From NCBI GenBank assembly GCA_032718475.1, contig JAUCBJ010001490.1, forward strand, positions 62,001-126,000: a stretch of DNA of 64,000 bases, in the 5' to 3' direction. Position 1 is the first letter of the stretch. Every line of letters starts with the position of its first letter. Position numbers and translations under genes: made by a program. This document shows positions 15,111-25,765 of the stretch, piece by piece. This DNA is from Nemertoderma westbladi (lineage: Eukaryota > Xenacoelomorpha > Nemertodermatida > Nemertodermatidae). The notes under the pieces are model-generated. The model saw only the letters and a program-made list of their open reading frames with translations, ran no database searches and had not been told where the DNA came from.

Positions 15111-18100
15111 AACAAGTTTCGGAAACAAGTTGTAGAAACCTGTTGCTGGACTCTTCCACACAGAAACAAGTTGCCGAAATTTGTTTGATTCCTCGCCACA
15201 GAAACAAGTTTCGGAAACAAGTTGCAGCAACTTGTTGCTGGGCTCCTCACACACATAACAAGTTTCGGAAACAAGTTGTAGAAACTTGTTGCTGGACTCC
15301 TCACCACAGAAACAAGTTTCCGAAACAAGTTGCAGAAATTTGTTGGACTCCTCACACACAGAAACAAGTTGCAGAAACGTGTTGCTGGACTCCCTCACAC
15401 ACAGAAACAAGTTTCGGAAACAAGTTGCAGAAACTTGTTGGACTCCTCGCCACAGAAAAAAGTTGCAGAAACTTGTTGGACTCCTCACCACAGAAACAAG
15501 TTTCGGAAACAAGTTGCAGAAACTTATTGGACTCCTCACACACAGAAACAAGTTGCAGAAACGTGTTGCAGGACTCCCTCACACACAGAAACAAGTTTCG
15601 GAAACAAGTTGCAGAAACTTGTTGGACTCCTCACCACAGAAACAAATTGCAGAAACTTGTTGGACTCCTCGCCATTGAAACAAGTTTCGGAAACAAGTTG
15701 CAGAAACTTGTTGGACTCCTCGCCATAGAAACAAGTTTCGGAAACAAGTTGCAGAAACTTGTTGGACTCCTCACCACAGAAACAAGTTTCGGAAACAAGT
15801 TGCAGAAACTTGTTGGACTCCTCGCCATAGAAACAAGTTTCGGAAACAAGTTGCAGAAACTTGTTGGACTCCTCACACACAGAAACAAGTTTCGGAAACA
15901 AGTTGCAGAAACTTGTTGGACTCCTCGCCATAGAAACAAGTTTCGGAAACAAGTTGCAGAAACTTGTTGGACTCCTCACACACAGAAACAAGTTTCGGAA
16001 ACAAGTTGCAGAAACTTGTTGGACTCCTCACCACAGAAACAAGTTTCGGAAACAAGTTGCAGAGACTTATTGGACTCCTCACACACAGAAACAAGTTTTG
16101 GAAACAAGTTGCAGAAACGTGTTGCTGGACTTCCTCACACACAGAAACAAGTTGCAGAAACTTGTTGGACTCCTCACCACAGAAACAAGTTTCGGAAACA
16201 AGTTACAGAAACGTGTTGCTGGACTCCCTCACACACAGAAACAAGTTTCGGAAACAAGTTGTAGAAACTTGTTGGACTCCTCACCACAGAAACAAGTTTC
16301 GGAAACAAGTTGCAGAAACGTGTTGCTGGACTCCCTCACACACAGAAACAAATTTCGGAAACAAGTTGCAGAAACTTGTTGGACTCCTCGCCATAGAAAC
16401 AAGTTTCGGAAACAAATTTCGGAAACAAGTTTCAGAAACAAGTTGCAGAAACTTGTTGGACTCCTCACACACAGAAACAAGTTTCTGAAACAAGTTGCAG
16501 AAACTTGTTGGACTCCTCACCACAGAAACAAGTTTCGGTAATAAGTTGCAGAAACTTGTTGGACTCCTCACCACAGAAACAAGTTTCGGAAACAAGTTGC
16601 AGAAACTTGTTGGACTTCTCACCACAGAAACAAGTTGCAGAAACGTGTCGCTGGACTCCCTCACACACAGAAACAAGTTTCGGAAACAAGTTGCAGAAAC
16701 TTGTTGGACTCCTCACCACAGAAACAAGTTGCAGAAACTTGTTGGACTCCTCACCACAGAAACAAGTTTCGGAAACAAGTTGCAGAAACTTGTTGGACTC
16801 CTCGCCATAGAAACAAGTTTCGGAAACAAGTTGCAGAAACTTTTTGGACTCCTCACCACAGAAACAAGTTTCGGAAACAAGTTGCAGAAACTTGTTGGAC
16901 TCCTTACACACCTAAACAAGTTTCAGAAACAAGTTGCAGAAATTTGTTGGACTCCTCACCACAGAAACAAGTTTCGGAAACAAGTTGCAGAAACTTGTTG
17001 GACTCCTCACACACAGAAACAAGTTTCGGAAACAAGTTGCAGAAACTTGTTGGACTCCTCGCACACAGAAACAAGTTTCGGAAACAAGTTGCAGAAACTT
17101 GTTGGACTCCTCACACACAGAAAGAAGTTTTGGAAACAAGTTGCAAAAACGTGTTGCTGGACTCCCTCACACACAGAAACAAGTTGCAGAAACTTGTTGG
17201 ACTCCTCACACACAGAAATAAGTTTCGGAAACAAGTTGCAGAAACTTGTTGGACTCCTCGCCATAGAAACAAGTTTCGGAAACAAATTTCGGAAACAAGT
17301 TTCAGAAACAAGTTGCAGAAACTTGTTGGACTCCTCACACACAGAAACAAGTTTCTGAAACAAGTTGCAGAAACTTGTTGGACTCCTCACACACAGAAAT
17401 AAGTTTCGGAAACAAGTTGCAGAAACTTGTTGGACTCCTCGCCATAGAAACAAGTTTCGGAAACAAATTTCGGAAACAAGTTTCAGAAACAAGTTGCAGA
17501 AACTTGTTGGACTCCTCACACACAGAAACAAGTTTCGGAAACAAGTTGCAGAATCTTGTTGGACTCCTCACCACAGAAACAAGTTTCGGAAACAAGTTGC
17601 AGAAACGTGTTGCTGGACTCCCTCACACACAGAAACAAGTTTCGGAAACAAGTTGTAGAAAGTTGTTGGACTCCTCACCACAGAAACAAGTTTCGGAAAC
17701 AAGTTGCAGAAACGTGTTGCTGGACTCCCTCACACACAGAAACAAGTTTCGGAAACAAGTTGTAGAAACTTGTTGGACTCCTCACCACAGAAACAAGTTT
17801 CGGAAACAAGTTGCAGAAACTTGTTGGACTCCTCGCCATAGAAACAAGTTTCGGAAACAAATTTCGGAAACAAGTTTCAGAAACAAATTGCAGAAACTTG
17901 TTGGACTCCTCACACACAGAAACAAGTTTCTGAAACAAGTTGCAGAAACTTGTTGGACTCCTCACCACAGAAACAAGTTTCGGAAATAAGTTGCAGAAAC
18001 TTGTTGGACTCCTCACACACATAAACAACTTGCAGAAACGTGTTGCTGGACTCCCTCACACACAGAAACAAGTTTCGGAAACAAGTTGCAGGAACTTGTT

Positions 18101-18701
18101 GCTGGACTCTTCACACACAGAAACAAGTTTCGGAAAAAAGTTATAGAAACTTGAGGGACTCCTCACCACAGAAACAAGTTTCGGAAACAAGTTACAGAAA
18201 CTTGTTGGACTCCTCACACACAGAAACGAGTTTCGGAAACAAGTTTCAGAAACTTGTTGCTGGACTAGTCACACACAGAAACAAGTTGCAGAAACTTGTT
18301 GGACTCCTCACACAAAGAAACAAGTTGCAGGAAATTGTTGCAGGACTCTTCACACACAGAAACAAGTTTCGGAAAAAAGTTATAGAAACTTGAGGGACTC
18401 CTCACCACAGAAACAAGTTACAGAAACTTATTGCTGGACTCCTCATACACAGAAACAAGTTTCGGAAACAAGTTACAGAAACTTGTTGGACTCCTCACAC
18501 AAAGAAACAAGTTGCAGGAAATTGTTGCAGGACTCTTCACACACAGAAACAAGTTGCAGAAACTTGTTGCTGGACTCACTCACACACATACATTTGTTCC
18601 AGCAACATGTGGCTGGACTCCTCACACACAGAAACGAGTTTCGGAAACAAGTTGCAGAAACTTTTGGATTCATCACACACAGAAAGAAGTTTCGGTAACA
18701 C

Positions 18702-18737
18702 GTTTCTGTGTGTGAGGGGGTCCAGCAACAAATTTCA
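18702..18737 (-). repeat. Inverted minisatellite unit at the array's right edge
   Basis: The last about 35 bp of the array switch orientation. CGTTTCTGTGTGTGAGG followed by TCCAGCAACAAATTT is the reverse complement of the normal unit (AAATTTGTTGCTGGAC, CCCTCACACACAGAAACG). The flipped unit runs straight into a LINE 3' fragment. Confidence 0.8.
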
Positions 18738-18864
18738 TGAAGATGCGGATGATCTAGCAAATGCCATGGGTGATAGGGAGTTGTGGCGGTGCAATATTGT
18801 CGTTAAGCCGGCACAGCATTCTTAAAAATGCAGCTGCAATGCAGCATGCCGATCCTAGTAGTAG
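18738..18864 (+). mobile_element. 5'-truncated LINE 3' end, family A, (TAG)n tail
   Basis: About 127 bp, closely similar to 31722-31848 and to the reverse complement of 39831-39990. It starts at GAAGATGCGGATGATCTA, contains AAGCCGGCACA and AAAAATGCAGCTGCAATGC, and ends GATCCTAGTAGTAG. Three copies with a shared 3' end and a short TAG repeat tail are typical of 5'-truncated non-LTR retrotransposons. Only the last RT-frame codons and the 3' UTR remain here. Confidence 0.8.
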
Positions 18865-18934
18865 AGATGAAACTACTATATGTAATTCTGTTTCAGGTAT
18901 CATGTAATCTCATATTAAGATTTGTAGAAAAAAC

Positions 18935-18967
<33 letters not shown>

Positions 18968-19335
18968 CTAACTAAATTACAACACTATAGTGTATTCTAG
19001 GAAATGTTGTAATCACATGACCTCTGACGTCATTCGAATATACACTATAACTATTTCATAATTAATTACAAGTATGTGGGGCGAGTCAAAACTGCGAGTC
19101 ATCAGAGAAATTTTATAATTATACTATGGCCGTTTTCTAAAAGTCTGTGTGTATGGGTGTGTGTGGGTGTGTCGGAAGCCAATATATAACTAGCCATAGT
19201 ATAGGAAGATGAAACTATCTCTGTTTCAAATTTCATGCAATCTCATTACGATTTGTAGAAAAATTTGGGTGGGGAGGGGGGCATGTACTAGAATAACGAC
19301 ACTATATTCCAGGACATGGTGTAATTATAATTGTT
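18865..19335. repeat. Diverged direct duplication with poly-G tract
   Basis: 18866-19015 and 19207-19335 are imperfect copies. Both run AGATGAAACT, CTGTTTCA, AATCTCAT, GATTTGTAGAAAAA, a G-rich stretch, then ACACTATA and a TGTAAT end. The first copy carries a run of 20 G (18944-18963). Between them is a GT-rich stretch at about 19145-19175. No coding potential is seen. Confidence 0.6.
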
Positions 19336-19399
19336 CGCTAAGATGGCTTTCAGCTTTGGCTGCACGAAGGCCCCACTCGTGTAATACTTACAAAAATGT

Positions 19400-19475
19400 C
19401 AATGGGTGAAATTCGAACCAACGGCTCTTACATTCAGAATCCTACGTGTTATCCACGTTGTTATCTACCGTCGAG
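19400..19475 (-). pseudogene. tRNA-like relic (tRNA-Gln-like, possibly a SINE head)
   Basis: Read on the minus strand, the segment has TGGATAACACGTAGG, an anticodon-loop-like TTCTGAA (CUG, Gln) and a B-box-like GGTTCGAATTT. The anticodon and T stems are broken by mismatches, so it is unlikely to be a working tRNA. It could be a tRNA-derived SINE head or a dead tRNA gene. Confidence 0.3.
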
Positions 19476-19671
19476 TATCCGTTTCAAATATCCCTATACA
19501 GTAGCGTAGCTAGACATACATAAACCTGTTCCAGCCGGAACGTTGAGTATTTATGGAATAGAATAAATGGCCTCTAGCGAAGGAATATGCCTGTACGCAT
19601 AATCAGCATTGGATTCCCGGCCTATGGTTTGGGGAGACAGGGGGACTGGAATGCGGAATACTGGAATCGGC

Positions 19672-19833
19672 AAAAAAGTTGCGTTTCGGCAAAAAAGATG
19701 CGTTTCGGCAAAAAAAGTCGCGATTCGGCAAAAAGTCGCGATTCGGCAAAAAAAAGGTGCGTTTCGGCAAAAAGTTGCGTTTCGGCAACAGTCGCTAATC
19801 GGCGAAAAAGTTGTGTTTCGGCAAATCGGATGT
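19672..19833 (+). repeat. Short tandem array, 17-19 bp unit (TTTCGGCAAAAA core)
   Basis: About ten copies of GTTGCGTTTCGGCAAAAA, with variants GTCGCGATTCGGCAAAAA and GATGCGTTTCGGC. Unit length varies through the A run. The same unit appears inverted at 21718-21925. Confidence 0.9.
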
Positions 19834-20689
19834 TTCGGATCTAGCATATACTGTAGTTATAATTAGTCATGTTTATCTATCTCAACTGTTAGACTATTAT
19901 CAGCCTTATCAGCACTCTTTGCTTCATAAATATCGCATATCAAATGTAAATATTTAGATAAACAAAAATATAGTAAATGGTAGAGGGATATTAACGGATA
20001 TATATTTTACATTATGAATTATTAATGTTACTGGTACTATTAATATCAAAAGGGATATCACACTAGAGGCTTAGACACTAGAGGGTTATCACACTGGAAA
20101 TTAAATTTTTATCAAGTTTACCATTATAAATTGCAAAATTACAATTAAACTTAAAAAGTGAAAGGAGCAGCTTAACGAGGTGGGTCTAACCAAAACTACA
20201 AATATATGAAACTTACTACAACAAATTATAAATTAAGGGAAATGAGCAGTTTTCAGAAGCATGGCTTTATAACCAAAACAATAAATGATAACAGTACAAG
20301 CACTGATGTACAGTAAAATGTGGGTGCCTTTAGTTGATCTTGTGACCGCCACTTTCATTACATTCAGTACTATCAGTATATTAGTTACAAAATATTACCA
20401 TAGATGGGGTCCATCTTTCCTACAACAACTAACCTATACCGCTCAGCCAGTCAGGCTCTATAAAGAGGCAGTTTCGTAATGAATATTATTATTACTGTAT
20501 ATTACAGTTATATATATTAAAGTGATTCATTTTTAGTTTTAGATTACCTTTTTTATTGGGCAAGTGATTCGCTTGATTTTTGTTGGGCAAGTGACTCATT
20601 GGGTGAGTGACTGCACTGCACCCCGCCCTGATGAGACTGACATTATTTCAATGTCTGCTTACTATGTCGTGGGATAATATATTGAATCT

Positions 20690-20860
20690 ATAACTGAAAC
20701 TGTAACTGAAATTTTATCGCGATCAAAACTGAAACCGAAATGCTCAATTTTGTACTGTAATACTGAAACTGTAACTGAAATGTTACACTTTGTAATACTG
20801 AAACTGTAACTGAAATGCAAAACTTTGAATAATGAAACTGTAACTGTAATTTAAATTAGT
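20690..20860 (+). repeat. Degenerate tandem repeat, AACTGAAACTGTAACTGAAAT core
   Basis: Four to five imperfect repeats of CTGAAACTGTAACTGAAAT separated by AT-rich spacers of about 20 bp. They lie inside the interior of the 19500-21984 element. No gene is seen here. Confidence 0.6.
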
Positions 20861-21717
20861 CAAAATTGATTCAGTTCTCAACACTACACGCAAATAAAAA
20901 AATATTTTTGACCATAGATACATAGGCCAATTGTAAGGTGTAATTATCATTTTCAGACCTAAGGGGCGAGTGGTCTACGAATGGGACGCTCTGATTGGCC
21001 GAAACTGAAACTCGATAAATCTCGACTAGAATTAAACGAAACTCGTCCATACTCGCTAGGAACATCCCTCACCTTAGTTTCAACACCCTATTATTACTAT
21101 TATTATAACATTTCAGTTTTACAATTTGTTGCTAATGTCTACAGTCAAGTTAATGTATATTCGCTTGCTCAAATTCGCATGTACTGTAATGTATTTATAT
21201 GGTTTTATTTATTATGTTCAATTGTGCTTTGCAGTTTAATTTTAGTGCATTATTTAGGTTTTGAATTGAACTACCGTATTAGGTGTTTTATGATTTATGT
21301 AACAATAAATGCAACAGGAAACTTATATTTTACAAAATCTTTACGTTTTAGGAAAGCGACCTCTTTTACTTTCCTGCAATGGGCACAGGCGCGGTACTCT
21401 ACTCCACCGTGTATTTTCTTAGTTCCCATCTGTACACAATATTTATTTATATCACCCTCTTTAATTGTACGAACCTGCCCAGAAAGTCTCTTACTTAGGA
21501 CTTTCTGGGCCTCACCAAAATTCATATTTAACAGGACGACGTACAGTATACATATACAACACTATTCCAGGTCAGGGAAGTTAAACTTTTATTAGCATTG
21601 CAACTAACGAACGAAAGTGCTATTGTGGTGTATATTTATAATGTCCTACTTGTTTCACTTTTAATTTTACTTGTATTGTTTATAGTATAGTGCATTCTTC
21701 TGCGATAAAGAAATAAT

Positions 21718-21925
21718 TTTGCCGAAACGCAATCTTTTGCCGAAACGCAACTTTTTGCCGAATCGCGACTGTTGCCGAAACGCAACTTTTTGCCGAAACG
21801 CAACTTTTTTGCCGAATCGCACCTTTTTGCCGAAACGCGACATTTTTTTGCCGAAACGCATCTTTTTTGCCGAAACGCAACTTTTTTTGCCGAAACGCGA
21901 CTGTTGCCGAATCGCGACAGTGGCC
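21718..21925 (-). repeat. Inverted partner of the TTTCGGCAAAAA array
   Basis: About twelve copies of TTTTTGCCGAAACGCAAC or TTTTTGCCGAATCGCGAC. This is the reverse complement of the array at 19672-19833. It is followed by CGACACCGATCCAATA and a 19-base C tract (21951-21969). Confidence 0.9.
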
Positions 21926-22148
21926 GAAACCCGACGACACCGATCCAATACCCCCCCCCCCCCCCCCCCTTAAAGTCGTCACTGCTCCTAATAATGCTAG
22001 GAATCCTTGCAACCCAAGTTTATAAATAAAGTAATAATGTAATTTAGTAGGTCTATATGGTACGGTACCGGTACAGGTATACTGAACTAATACTGCGCTA
22101 ACAACAAAACAACAATACTGCTAAAGCAAATCACTGCTAAACCCAGAC

Positions 22149-22436
22149 ATGCGAAAAGAGTTGAGAGATAAACTTACAAGTAACTTAGTATATTTCTTGG
22201 ATGAACTTGATAACCTTTCACGTATCGTTTATATGCTAAAGGCAAAAGGCGTGTTTACGATTAACCAAGTTGACGAAATCCTGGGGCCTCAATCCAATCG
22301 TAAAACCCATTCGGATACTGTATATGGGTTAGTTGAGGCCCTTAAAAAACGGCCGGATGACGATTTTGAAACTTTCTGTGAAATTTTAAGAAACGATAAC
22401 CAAATGCATGTATTTGATAGACTCATGTCCTCTTGA
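22149..22436 (+). CDS. CARD-domain protein, 95 residues
   Basis: The whole 95-residue product looks like one death-fold CARD. It opens with MRKELRDKLTSNLVYFLDEL (helix 1). Next come LSRIVYMLKAKGVFTINQVD and EILGP (helices 2-3), HSDTVYGLVEALKKRPDD (helix 4) and FETFCEILRNDNQ (helix 5). The pattern of a helix-1 LVxxLD, a KGVxT turn and a FxxFCExLR motif is that of CARDs from caspases and adaptor proteins. CARDs mediate homotypic assembly in apoptosis and innate immune signalling. The product is either a CARD-only regulator or the first exon of a larger gene. The stop codon lies 4-8 bp before a dispersed element copy (22437-22600), so a longer gene may have been cut by the insertion. The first ATG was taken as start; no promoter is recognisable. 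Confidence 0.7.
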   Translation: MRKELRDKLTSNLVYFLDELDNLSRIVYMLKAKGVFTINQVDEILGPQSNRKTHSDTVYGLVEALKKRPDDDFETFCEILRNDNQMHVFDRLMSS

Positions 22437-22600
22437 GTTCAAGGGAAAGTAGCAAGTTACAGTAGCACGTTCCGACGTTATTCTAACCAAACCAATAAAC
22501 GAAAGTCAACAGAACAGTTTAGTTTATTTTTGGGAGGAATCAGAAGTTACAGTATATTCGCGTCGATTTTACCCGGGAGTTTTATTTTTGATTGCGTCGA
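22437..22600 (+). mobile_element. Dispersed small element, family B (copy 1)
   Basis: Begins AAGGGAAAGTAGCAAG and TTACAGTAGCACG, runs through TTCTAACCAAACCAATAAAC, AGTCAACAGAACAG, TTTATTTTTGGGAGGAATCAG and GCGTCGATTTTACCCGGGAG, and ends in a T-rich stretch. Related copies are at 25650-25765, 26770-26910 (minus), 36190-36240, 42790-42920 and 55640-55745 (minus). No coding capacity; it is a MITE or SINE-like family. Confidence 0.65.
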
Positions 22601-23870
22601 AAGTGCCGCCTTATCTGTTATATTATGAGGAATCGCGGAATTGGAATATTTTATCACCGAGATCGCCATTCCATTATCCGATATCGTTTACGCAACACTT
22701 CGATTCTGATTCTTCGATTCGACACCGCAGCTCTGGTTATTACGCAGCTATTGTTTCGGACAGGACAGCTACTTGCCCACCACCATCTCCTCATTAAAAC
22801 AAAACCAACAACAATTAATGTCGTCGTCCTTCATTCATAAATCACAACTCAAACACTTTGTACCGGTACATAGCCAGCCTAGGTGTATACATACCGTAGG
22901 TCGATCAATCATTCATGTTTAATTGAAAAATTCGTTAAATTAACTTGCGGTAATTTGTGTTCATACATATATTTTCAATATTGTACTTGTCAGTGACACT
23001 CTGACACGCACGCGCTGCATGGAATTTAAATACCTCCATTTATATGCCATCTTGCTTCATCAATGTACAGCGGCGATAAAAATACAGATTTGTTTTTATC
23101 GTTTAGGAGAGTATGATTGCTATAGTTTTTAATGTTAAACCATATCATTTTGTAGACGTCAAATTGTTAATTATTAATTCATTTTAAAACCGAGTTGTCG
23201 ATATTTGGAACGTTGTAAACTGCAATAACATTAACATTATTTATTAGTTTTACCGAAAAACTAAATGATCGATTTTTTACCTTTTACCATTTTAACCGAT
23301 TCTTACAGTAGATTATATTTCACGTTTTATATATTTTATTTCCATGTTTCGATTTATTCTATTTCATCGGAATTTTAGATTTAAGTTTTCTTTTTACTTA
23401 TTTTTAATTTAATATTGCCATTTTCATATTTTATCAATATTTAGATTAAATTGCACAACCAATATTTTATTATCATTATCTACATTTGAGTGTTAATCAG
23501 CTGTCACCATAAGTTGTATGTTAAATTATTTTTTCCGGAGATTTTGTTATTGATATAATGATATTTTATCCATCAAACAAGTGTAATTCATATCTACCAT
23601 ATGGCCTAGTTGTACCTAGGTGGTGCCCCCCCCCCCCCCCCCCCCCCCCCAATTTAAATTAAATTGAATGTATTAATAAATAGTCAATTTTAAATATAAT
23701 ACAGTAGGATATGAATAACGCTCACCAAATCGACAAAATACGGCCCTATTGGGGCTCAAACCCTGAAGTATCTGGGGTCTCAAAGTTTCTCTTTCCGTCA
23801 GCAATGTGGCCATGTGAGTAGGCCTACTGTAGTACTGTCTTGAGACAAATGAGCTACCGGGCCTGATAAA
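22601..23870. other. AT-rich intergenic DNA, no gene recognised
   Basis: The sequence is AT-rich with short chance reading frames only. The one notable item is a run of 25 C at 23626-23650. Confidence 0.5.
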
Positions 23871-23885
23871 GAATTTATTCGCTAT

Positions 23886-23923
23886 ACTAGAAAGCCCGTG
23901 GCCTTCGGCCACGGCTTTCTAGT
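23886..23923. repeat. Near-perfect palindrome / strong hairpin
   Basis: CTAGAAAGCCCGTGGCC, a TTC loop, then GGCCACGGCTTTCTAG: a 16 bp stem with one bulged C, GC-rich in AT-rich surroundings. It may be the end of a foldback or Helitron-like element (it finishes in CTAG). No partner end was identified, so this remains a guess. Confidence 0.6.
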
Positions 23924-25649
23924 TCACAAGCTATATACAGTCAATCAATAAATGGACAATATCAAACATAAATAAATAAATTAATTAACTTAACAAAACT
24001 TTACACAAGACTATCAGACTGATTCCGTTTTAGTTGCAGCTACATACAATAATAAACATAAGGCTTTATGTTGTAGTAGATACCTACCAAGTAACACCTC
24101 CAATGGATTACAAATAATAAAATGGGAAAAGGTTTTAACTGTGTGTGATATTTTCCCCTTAGTGGAAAACTGCATAACTGCAGAGTAGTGGTTAGCATCC
24201 TCGCAAACACAACCTATAGTGCAACAGGTCACAGCAGAAACTCCTACTGGCAACTGCATAATTCTGCACTGGTTAGCGTCCTCCCCAAACACGAAGACTG
24301 TGCTGTAGTAGTCCTCTGCCAAGTGCAAAGTATCAGCAAAAAAACATTCATAAAGAACAAAATTGTAGGTTTCCTCTTTCAGACATTTCATCCCCCAATC
24401 CTAGACTGGGGAACTGTGATGATTCTGTGACTCCGTAAAGATACAGCCTATGCTGTAGTAGATAGCTAGCTACCAAAGCATTAAAACCAACCAAATGAGA
24501 TCAGGTTTTCACTATCGGACAATTCGCCCTCTAGCGGCGGACGGTGGAACTTCAGACAGCTCTGAGTATTACTTTGCAACGAGTATGGGCGAGACCTTTC
24601 TAACAAGCTATATAATAACGAACCTGTCTTTAGACTGGGTAGTTTTTGTCTAAAGCTGAGGCCGGCAAAAACACGATGGATATATTTACCTATATATATC
24701 ACTCACTATGTATGTTCACCAAATGGCTTGAAACCACTTGCATGCATTGTAAAATTGTAAACGCAAGTATTTATCAATTGTTGTCTAGTTGTTGAATAAA
24801 AAAGTTGGGAACGATTCGAAGTGCGATATTCGAAATATTTGCATATTTTCAACATTATTGAACGCGAAATTAAATACCCACAACTCCCTTGCTTGAAATG
24901 TTTTTCAGGTGATTGATATTTAGCAATTATTATGAGGTTACTTACTACTGAAATCTGACAGAATGCCAAACGTATTATTATAGTTCTATCTCTATTCAGC
25001 CAGTTAGTGTAATGTCAAGCAGTACATCATTTATATATCGTATGTATCTATAGGGCCTAATTGTCATCGTTATAATACTGTCATCAACTTAGGCTAAGCT
25101 CAATTGTAATGCAAAGGCTTAGTAGGTTTTGTATATCTGGGACGTTTACAACAGCTGTCGATTAAACTAACAAAACCATAAAACTGAACCAGGGTGGCTG
25201 CCAGCCGGGTACCAACGGCTGTTGGGTAGACTTAATGGAAGATTTCACAAACTTTCATAGGAGGCTTGTACAATGTACATTATATTGGTTGCTCCGATGT
25301 TTTTATTAGGCTAACTGAGAATGTATCAGGTATAAATACTGTAATTATAGTGTTCTTTATTTTATTTATCTAATACAGAAAAGACCCCTCCGCAGAATAA
25401 ACTGCTCTTTTGGGCCGTTTCTCAGGTTGCGGATATGGATACCATTTCACACATCATCGTAGTAATTGTGATTATGATTTGTTTGCCTAGGCGAATGTGT
25501 ATTACATTAGATGGGAGGCAGTTTTTTGGTTGATGCAAGTCATTCTTGGTTTGCATCTTCCAATCCCATCTGTTTCTTGGAGTCTGTGTAAGACAGGTTC
25601 GTTTAAAGCCATCTTGATGGCGTTCTAGTAACATATTAGCTATATAACT
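23924..25649. other. Intergenic DNA with a short diverged duplication
   Basis: At 24168-24300 two copies of about 86 bp share CTGCATAA, CTGCA, GGTTAGC and TCCTC and then CAAACAC. A related GCTGTAGTAGATAGC piece recurs near 24450. A 125-codon minus frame (24014-24391) covers the duplication, but its product resembles no family I know and I do not call a gene. The rest shows nothing recognisable. Confidence 0.4.
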
Positions 25650-25765
25650 AACAAAACAATAAACTAACACAATAGAACAGGTTCCAGTTTTATTTTTGAG
25701 AGTAATCAGCTGTTATTTGCGTCGAATTTCCCCTGGAGAGGGATGAATTTTTATTGCCCCTATCT
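25650..25765 (+). mobile_element. Dispersed small element, family B (copy 2, 3' half)
   Basis: Shares AACAATAAACTAAC, AATAGAACAGGTT, TTATTTTTGAGAGTAATCAG, CTGTTATTTGCGTCGAATTT and CCCCTGGAGAGGG with the copy at 42790-42920. Over the last about 80 bp the two are nearly identical. It is cut off at its 5' side. Confidence 0.75.

Larger units (their letters stand above)
1..18735. repeat. Giant minisatellite, about 52 bp unit (18.7 kb, continues off the left edge)
   Basis: About 360 head-to-tail units. A full unit reads as four 13-mers: GAAACAAGTTTCG, GAAACAAGTTGCA, GAAACTTGTTGGA and CTCCTCACACACA. The last block is often 12 bp (CTCCTCACCACA or CTCCTCGCCATA), giving 51 bp units that keep a triplet frame. 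Shorter units lack one 13-mer. The first and third blocks are inverted copies (AACAAGTTTC and GAAACTTGTT), so each unit can fold into a hairpin with a 10 bp stem. Long reading frames occur in several frames and on both strands, the longest about 766 codons at 1739-4039. I take them as by-products of a unit with few stop codons and do not call genes. Unit variants such as GTGTTGCTGGACTCC and TTATTGG are dispersed and mark larger duplications. Confidence 0.97.
19500..21984. mobile_element. Probable non-autonomous DNA transposon (hAT-like ends) with inverted internal arrays
   Basis: The left side starts CAGTAGCGTAGCTAG and the right side, reverse-complemented, starts CAGTGACGACTTTAAG next to a 19-base C run. 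The CAGTGGCG type of end is familiar from hAT-like elements. Just inside are two arrays in opposite orientation (19672-19833 and 21718-21925). The 1.9 kb core has no recognisable transposase; an 11 bp stem hairpin sits at 21480-21511 (CCCAGAAAGTC and GACTTTCTGGG). A target-site duplication was not convincing. The boundaries are therefore inferred, and two separate insertions remain possible. Confidence 0.45.

Noticed and set aside
1-18735. CRISPR array
   Set aside because: The units are contiguous with no unique spacers, and the setting is clearly a eukaryotic genome.
21295-21525. 76-codon minus frame with a CAHCRK motif as a zinc-finger gene
   Set aside because: A single CxxC pair with no second pair. 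It lies in the interior of a probable transposon and overlaps a hairpin.
24014-24391. 125-codon minus frame as a gene
   Set aside because: The internal repetition (GEDANQ and CEDANH) follows from a short DNA duplication. No family was recognised and there are no splice or promoter signals.
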